Of a stretch of 64,000 nt of DNA, positions 61,098-64,000 are shown piece after piece. A program made the translations under genes and the position numbers. Under the pieces are notes generated by a model that was not told the origin of the DNA, did no database searches, and saw only the letters and a program-made list of their open reading frames with translations. Origin of the DNA: Chlorobaculum limnaeum (GTDB lineage: Bacteria > Bacteroidota > Chlorobiia > Chlorobiales > Chlorobiaceae); contig NZ_CP017305.1 of NCBI RefSeq assembly GCF_001747405.1, forward strand, positions 2,002,001 through 2,066,000. The letters run 5' to 3'. Every line of letters starts with the position of its first letter. Position 1 is the stretch's first letter.

Positions 61098-61127
61098 AAA
61101 AGCCTGCGAATCATGCCGCAGGCTTTT
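61098..61127 (-). terminator. Rho-independent terminator downstream of the tRNA remnant
   Basis: Perfect 10-bp stem: AAAAGCCTGC (61098-61107) and GCAGGCTTTT (61118-61127) with a ten-base loop. On the minus strand it ends in a T-run. It is placed 15 bases after the 3' end of the tRNA-like fragment, as for a tRNA gene. Confidence 0.85.
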
Positions 61128-61142
61128 GAAAATCGGAGGTGT

Positions 61143-61182
61143 GTGGGCGGTAGAAGATTCGAACTTCTGACCTCTACCGTGC
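61143..61182 (-). tRNA. tRNA 3'-end remnant
   Basis: The minus strand reads GGTC, then the T-arm AGAAG-TTCGAAT-CTTCT, acceptor 3' strand ACCGCCC and discriminator A. The matching 5' half (expected GGGCGGT at the start) is absent upstream. It is thus a partial copy, such as integrative elements leave at a tRNA target. Confidence 0.65.
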
Positions 61183-61424
61183 AGATTAAGCAATAAAAAA
61201 GTATCTCATCCATATAAAATGACTTAAGCCGCTACAATAATTTCCCGTATAACAACGATGTAACAAATTTTTTATCAGAATCGATGAACAACGCGCACAA
61301 ACAATAACGACTTCAGAGTGCTCAAATCGCCTTAAGAACGGCCTTTTACTCCTGCGTCTATTACCAGACTAAATTACTCCCAAAAATTAAGGCCGCTGGT
61401 TAAATCGGGATAAGCTCAGATGCA

Positions 61425-62855
61425 TTATTTCCAGCCGCCGCCGAGTGCTTTATAGAGGTCGATCAGGTTTGCCAGGCTCCGCTGATGTACGAGAATCTCG
61501 TTCTGCTGCGCTTCGTAGAGCGACCGTTCAGCATCGAGGAGCGCGAAGTGGCTGTCGATTCCGTGCGCATACCGCGCTTTCGTGATGGTTTTCGCCTGCT
61601 CGTTTTCCTTCACCAGCGCACGCTGGGCTTGCAGTTGCTCGGTGTAGGTTGCACGGGACACGAGAGCGTCGGCTACTTCGCGAAAGGCAGTCTGGATCGC
61701 TTTTTCGTATTGGGCGAGGGCGATATCCCGGTTGTTTTCAGCCAGCTTGAGATTGGAGCGCAGTCGTCCGCCCTGGAAGATCGGCAGATTCACTTTCGGA
61801 GTGAAACTCCATACGCCGCTCGAACCTGCCAGGAAGAGGTCCGAAAGGCTTGTGCTGGCGTATCCTGCCGAACCGGTGAGGCTGATGCTGGGGAAGAAGG
61901 CCGCGCGCGCCGCGCCGATGTTGGCGTTTTCGCCTTTCAGTGCGTATTCGGCCTGCCGGATGTCCGGACGGTTGAGGAGGACGACGGCCGGGATGCCTGC
62001 GGGGAGCGTCTCCATCACCTGAACCTGGGCGAGCTGTTCCGGTTCGAGCAATTCGGGTTCGATCTCCCTGCCGACCAAGAGCGTCAGGGCGTTCTTGTCC
62101 TGTTCGACCTGGCGCTGGTACTGCGCGCGGCTTGCACGGGCGGCTTCGACGAGCATGGAGGACTGTGCAACGTCCAGACGCGACTTTGATCCCAGCTCGA
62201 AGCTGCGCTTGATGAGGTCGTGCGTTTCCTGCCGGGTACTGAGGGTGTTCTCGGTCAGTTGCAGCAGCTCGACGTCGGCGAGGTAGGTGAGGTAGGCGTT
62301 CGCGACCTCGGCGACCAGCGTGGTCTGCGCGGCCTTGCGTCCCTCTTCCGTGGCGAGGTACTGGTTCATGGCGCGGCTGCCGAGGTTACGTACCCGTCCG
62401 AAAAGATCCACTTCGTAGGCGGTGGCGCCGATGTCGACAGCATAGGTTGAGGTTACATCCGGCTTGCCGGTGCCACTCGTACTTTCGGAGAGCCGTTGCC
62501 GGGTATAGTTTCCGGAGGCGTCAAGCGACGGGAGCAAGTCTGCCCGCTGGATGCGGTAGGTGTTGCGGGCGACTTCGATGTTGAGCGTCGCAATGCGCAG
62601 GTCACGGTTGTTCGTCAGGGCCGCTTCGATGAGTCGTTGCAGCTTCGGTGACCGGAACATTTCCCGCCATCCGATCGCGGCGATGTCCGGTTGCCCTTCG
62701 GTTGCCGGGTTTGCCGCGTAGGTCGTTCCGTAGTTTGCGGAAGCCGGCCATTGTGCGCTGACCGGAGGAGTCGGGCGCACGTAGCCAGGCGCCAGCGAAC
62801 AGCCCGCGAGGGTGGTTGCCGCCAGGCAGATCGGGAGCAGCGCTTTACTGTTCAT
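61425..62855 (-). CDS. Outer-membrane efflux channel (NodT/OprM family)
   Basis: The 476-residue lipoprotein-type channel begins [20 protein letters not shown], with a lipobox Cys19. Two repeated outer-membrane-efflux domains follow, with the strand/helix pattern [20 protein letters not shown] and [20 protein letters not shown] in each half. Three copies form the TolC-like tunnel. Its first 11 bases overlap the end of the RND pump gene, so the two are co-transcribed and form a tripartite pump with an adaptor located beyond the window. Confidence 0.95.
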   Translation of the reverse strand: MNSKALLPICLAATTLAGCSLAPGYVRPTPPVSAQWPASANYGTTYAANPATEGQPDIAAIGWREMFRSPKLQRLIEAALTNNRDLRIATLNIEVARNTYRIQRADLLPSLDASGNYTRQRLSESTSGTGKPDVTSTYAVDIGATAYEVDLFGRVRNLGSRAMNQYLATEEGRKAAQTTLVAEVANAYLTYLADVELLQLTENTLSTRQETHDLIKRSFELGSKSRLDVAQSSMLVEAARASRAQYQRQVEQDKNALTLLVGREIEPELLEPEQLAQVQVMETLPAGIPAVVLLNRPDIRQAEYALKGENANIGAARAAFFPSISLTGSAGYASTSLSDLFLAGSSGVWSFTPKVNLPIFQGGRLRSNLKLAENNRDIALAQYEKAIQTAFREVADALVSRATYTEQLQAQRALVKENEQAKTITKARYAHGIDSHFALLDAERSLYEAQQNEILVHQRSLANLIDLYKALGGGWK

Positions 62856-63999
62856 CGTTCGAGCCTTTTATGTTTTGGTTTGCTGCCATATCGGTGGCGG
62901 GTTTCCTGGTAAACCGGGATTGTACGAGGATGTAGAACAGCGGGACGAAAAAGATCGCCAGCACCGTTCCGGAAAACATGCCGCCCATTACGCCGATGCC
63001 GATGGCGTGCTGGCTCGCCGAACCTGCTCCTGATGAGAACGCGAGTGGCGTGACGCCCAGGATGAAGGCCATGGAGGTCATGACGATGGGGCGGAGCCTC
63101 TGGCCGGCAGCGCTCAGTGCAGCTTCTTTCAGCGGCATACCGTTGTCGTAGAGGGTTTTGGCGAACTCGACGATGAGGATCGCGTTTTTGGCCGTGAGGC
63201 CGACGGTCGTCAGAAGGCCGACCTTGAAATAGACGTCGTTAGACAGGCCTGCGATGAAGGTCGCCAGAACCGCGCCCAGGACGCCAAGCGGTACCACCAG
63301 CATGACGGCGAGCGGGACGCTCCAGCTCTCATACAGGGCGGCAAGGCACAGGAAAACGAAGAGCAGGGAGATCGAGTAAAGCAGCAGCGTCTGCTGGCCG
63401 GCGGCACGCTCTTCGTAGGAGAGCCCGGTCCATTCGATACCGAATCCTTCGGGCAGTTTTTCCGCCATTCTGGATATGGTGGCCATGGCATCGCCAGAGC
63501 TGACGCCGGGTGCCGGGGCTCCCTGGATGTTGACCGATGAGATACCGTTGAACCGTTCGAGCTTTGGTGAACCGTAGCTCCAACGGCCGCTTGAAAACGA
63601 TCCGAACGGGACCATCTCGCCAGCCGCATTACGGACGTGCCAGAATTCTACGTCTGATGGGTTCATCCGGTATGGCGCGTCTCCCTGCATGTAGACCTTT
63701 TTGATGCGTCCATCGTGCAAGAAGTCATTCACATAGGAGGAGCCCCAGGCGGTCTGCAGCGTGGTGTTGATGTCGGCGATGGAGACCCCGAAGGCGCTGG
63801 CCTTTTCGTGGTCGATGTCGATTTTGTATTGCGGCACATCCTCCATTCCGTTGGGTCGGACGCCGACCAGCGAAGGATCTTTCGATGCCATGCCCAGGAG
63901 CTGGTTTCGGGCGGCCATCAGCGCCTCATGTCCTTTGCCGGTCCGGTCGAGCAGCTGGAGGTCGAAGCCTGAGGCGTTGCCGAGCTCCATGACGGCTGG
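62845..63999 (-). CDS. RND efflux pump inner-membrane transporter, C-terminal part (5' end outside window)
   Basis: The frame is open to the right edge. The visible 384 residues are the second half of an AcrB/HAE1-type pump: porter-domain strands ([40 protein letters not shown]), then helices 8-12 with [20 protein letters not shown], the motif [20 protein letters not shown] and [19 protein letters not shown]. Hydrophobe and multidrug export is the usual role. It precedes and overlaps the channel gene. Confidence 0.94.
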   Translation of the reverse strand, partial: PAVMELGNASGFDLQLLDRTGKGHEALMAARNQLLGMASKDPSLVGVRPNGMEDVPQYKIDIDHEKASAFGVSIADINTTLQTAWGSSYVNDFLHDGRIKKVYMQGDAPYRMNPSDVEFWHVRNAAGEMVPFGSFSSGRWSYGSPKLERFNGISSVNIQGAPAPGVSSGDAMATISRMAEKLPEGFGIEWTGLSYEERAAGQQTLLLYSISLLFVFLCLAALYESWSVPLAVMLVVPLGVLGAVLATFIAGLSNDVYFKVGLLTTVGLTAKNAILIVEFAKTLYDNGMPLKEAALSAAGQRLRPIVMTSMAFILGVTPLAFSSGAGSASQHAIGIGVMGGMFSGTVLAIFFVPLFYILVQSRFTRKPATDMAANQNIKGSNDEQ

Positions 64000-64000
64000 T

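Larger units (their letters stand above)
60843..61424. other. Intergenic region with a tRNA remnant
   Basis: Holds only the tRNA 3' remnant and hairpin described separately. An 88-codon minus-strand frame (60947-61213) overlaps these and is an artefact of the tRNA sequence. Confidence 0.6.

Noticed and set aside
60947-61213. 88-codon minus-strand frame with EVRSSNLLPPTH-type sequence
   Set aside because: This wording is the familiar false translation of a tRNA 3' end, and the frame overlaps the tRNA remnant and its terminator.

Overview
The window most likely comes from a green sulfur bacterium (Chlorobiaceae, Chlorobaculum/Chlorobium type). This is inferred from gene content: a CruA-family lycopene cyclase, a radical-SAM/B12 methyltransferase of the BchQ/BchR type, menaquinone biosynthesis, a complete anaerobic cobalamin ring pathway, a high-GC coding background and the dispersed palindromic repeats seen here. 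No rRNA gene is present, so the species is not fixed.

Layout. 1-4.6 kb: end of a GltD-like oxidoreductase, then nikR, a perfect 11-bp-arm palindrome, an outer-membrane beta-barrel and an ECF nickel importer (NikMN, Q, O). 4.8-12.8 kb: small hypotheticals, a tRNA-Leu gene carrying an extra hairpin in its anticodon loop, an NYN/LOTUS protein, a ferrochelatase-like protein, an efflux adaptor, hisI and menG, a four-helix-bundle gene broken by an amber codon, a PEP-CTERM protein and a LOG fragment. 12.8-22.6 kb: a HEPN-like protein, ligA, a cruA/ABC ATPase pair bracketed by repeats, the modDABC molybdate operon and a GH19 lysozyme. 22.7-28.9 kb: an AbiE toxin-antitoxin pair with the toxin frameshifted by an 8-bp duplication, an FKBP-methyltransferase fusion, a Kef-type antiporter and a tandem UspA protein.

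29-34.4 kb is a redox module: a DUF4405 membrane protein, an OmpR/HK two-component system, a b-type membrane cytochrome, a ten-CXXCH cytochrome and a CDF metal exporter. Two copies of a three-half-site direct-repeat operator lie before the two cytochrome transcription units. 34.4-41.5 kb is AT-richer accessory DNA: an SRPBCC protein, the radical-SAM protein, a cluster of tiny envelope-stress genes with a frameshifted ECF sigma factor, a MITE-like inverted repeat and a complete IS5-like element. 41.5-46.3 kb holds a CheB/CheR/PAS protein and a hybrid histidine kinase.

46.5-59.6 kb, all on the minus strand, is a cobalamin-riboswitch-headed operon. It starts with a second beta-barrel paralogous to the one in the nickel cluster, then CbiMNQO, CobA, CbiK and CbiL, followed by the fusions CbiHC, CbiET, CbiGF and CbiJD. 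The window ends with a methyltransferase, a tRNA remnant with its terminator, and an RND efflux pump cut by the right edge.

The main story is metal supply. Two parallel importers, one under a NikR-type operator and one under a B12 riboswitch, each carry their own copy of the same unassigned outer-membrane barrel, suggesting metal-specific outer-membrane channels.
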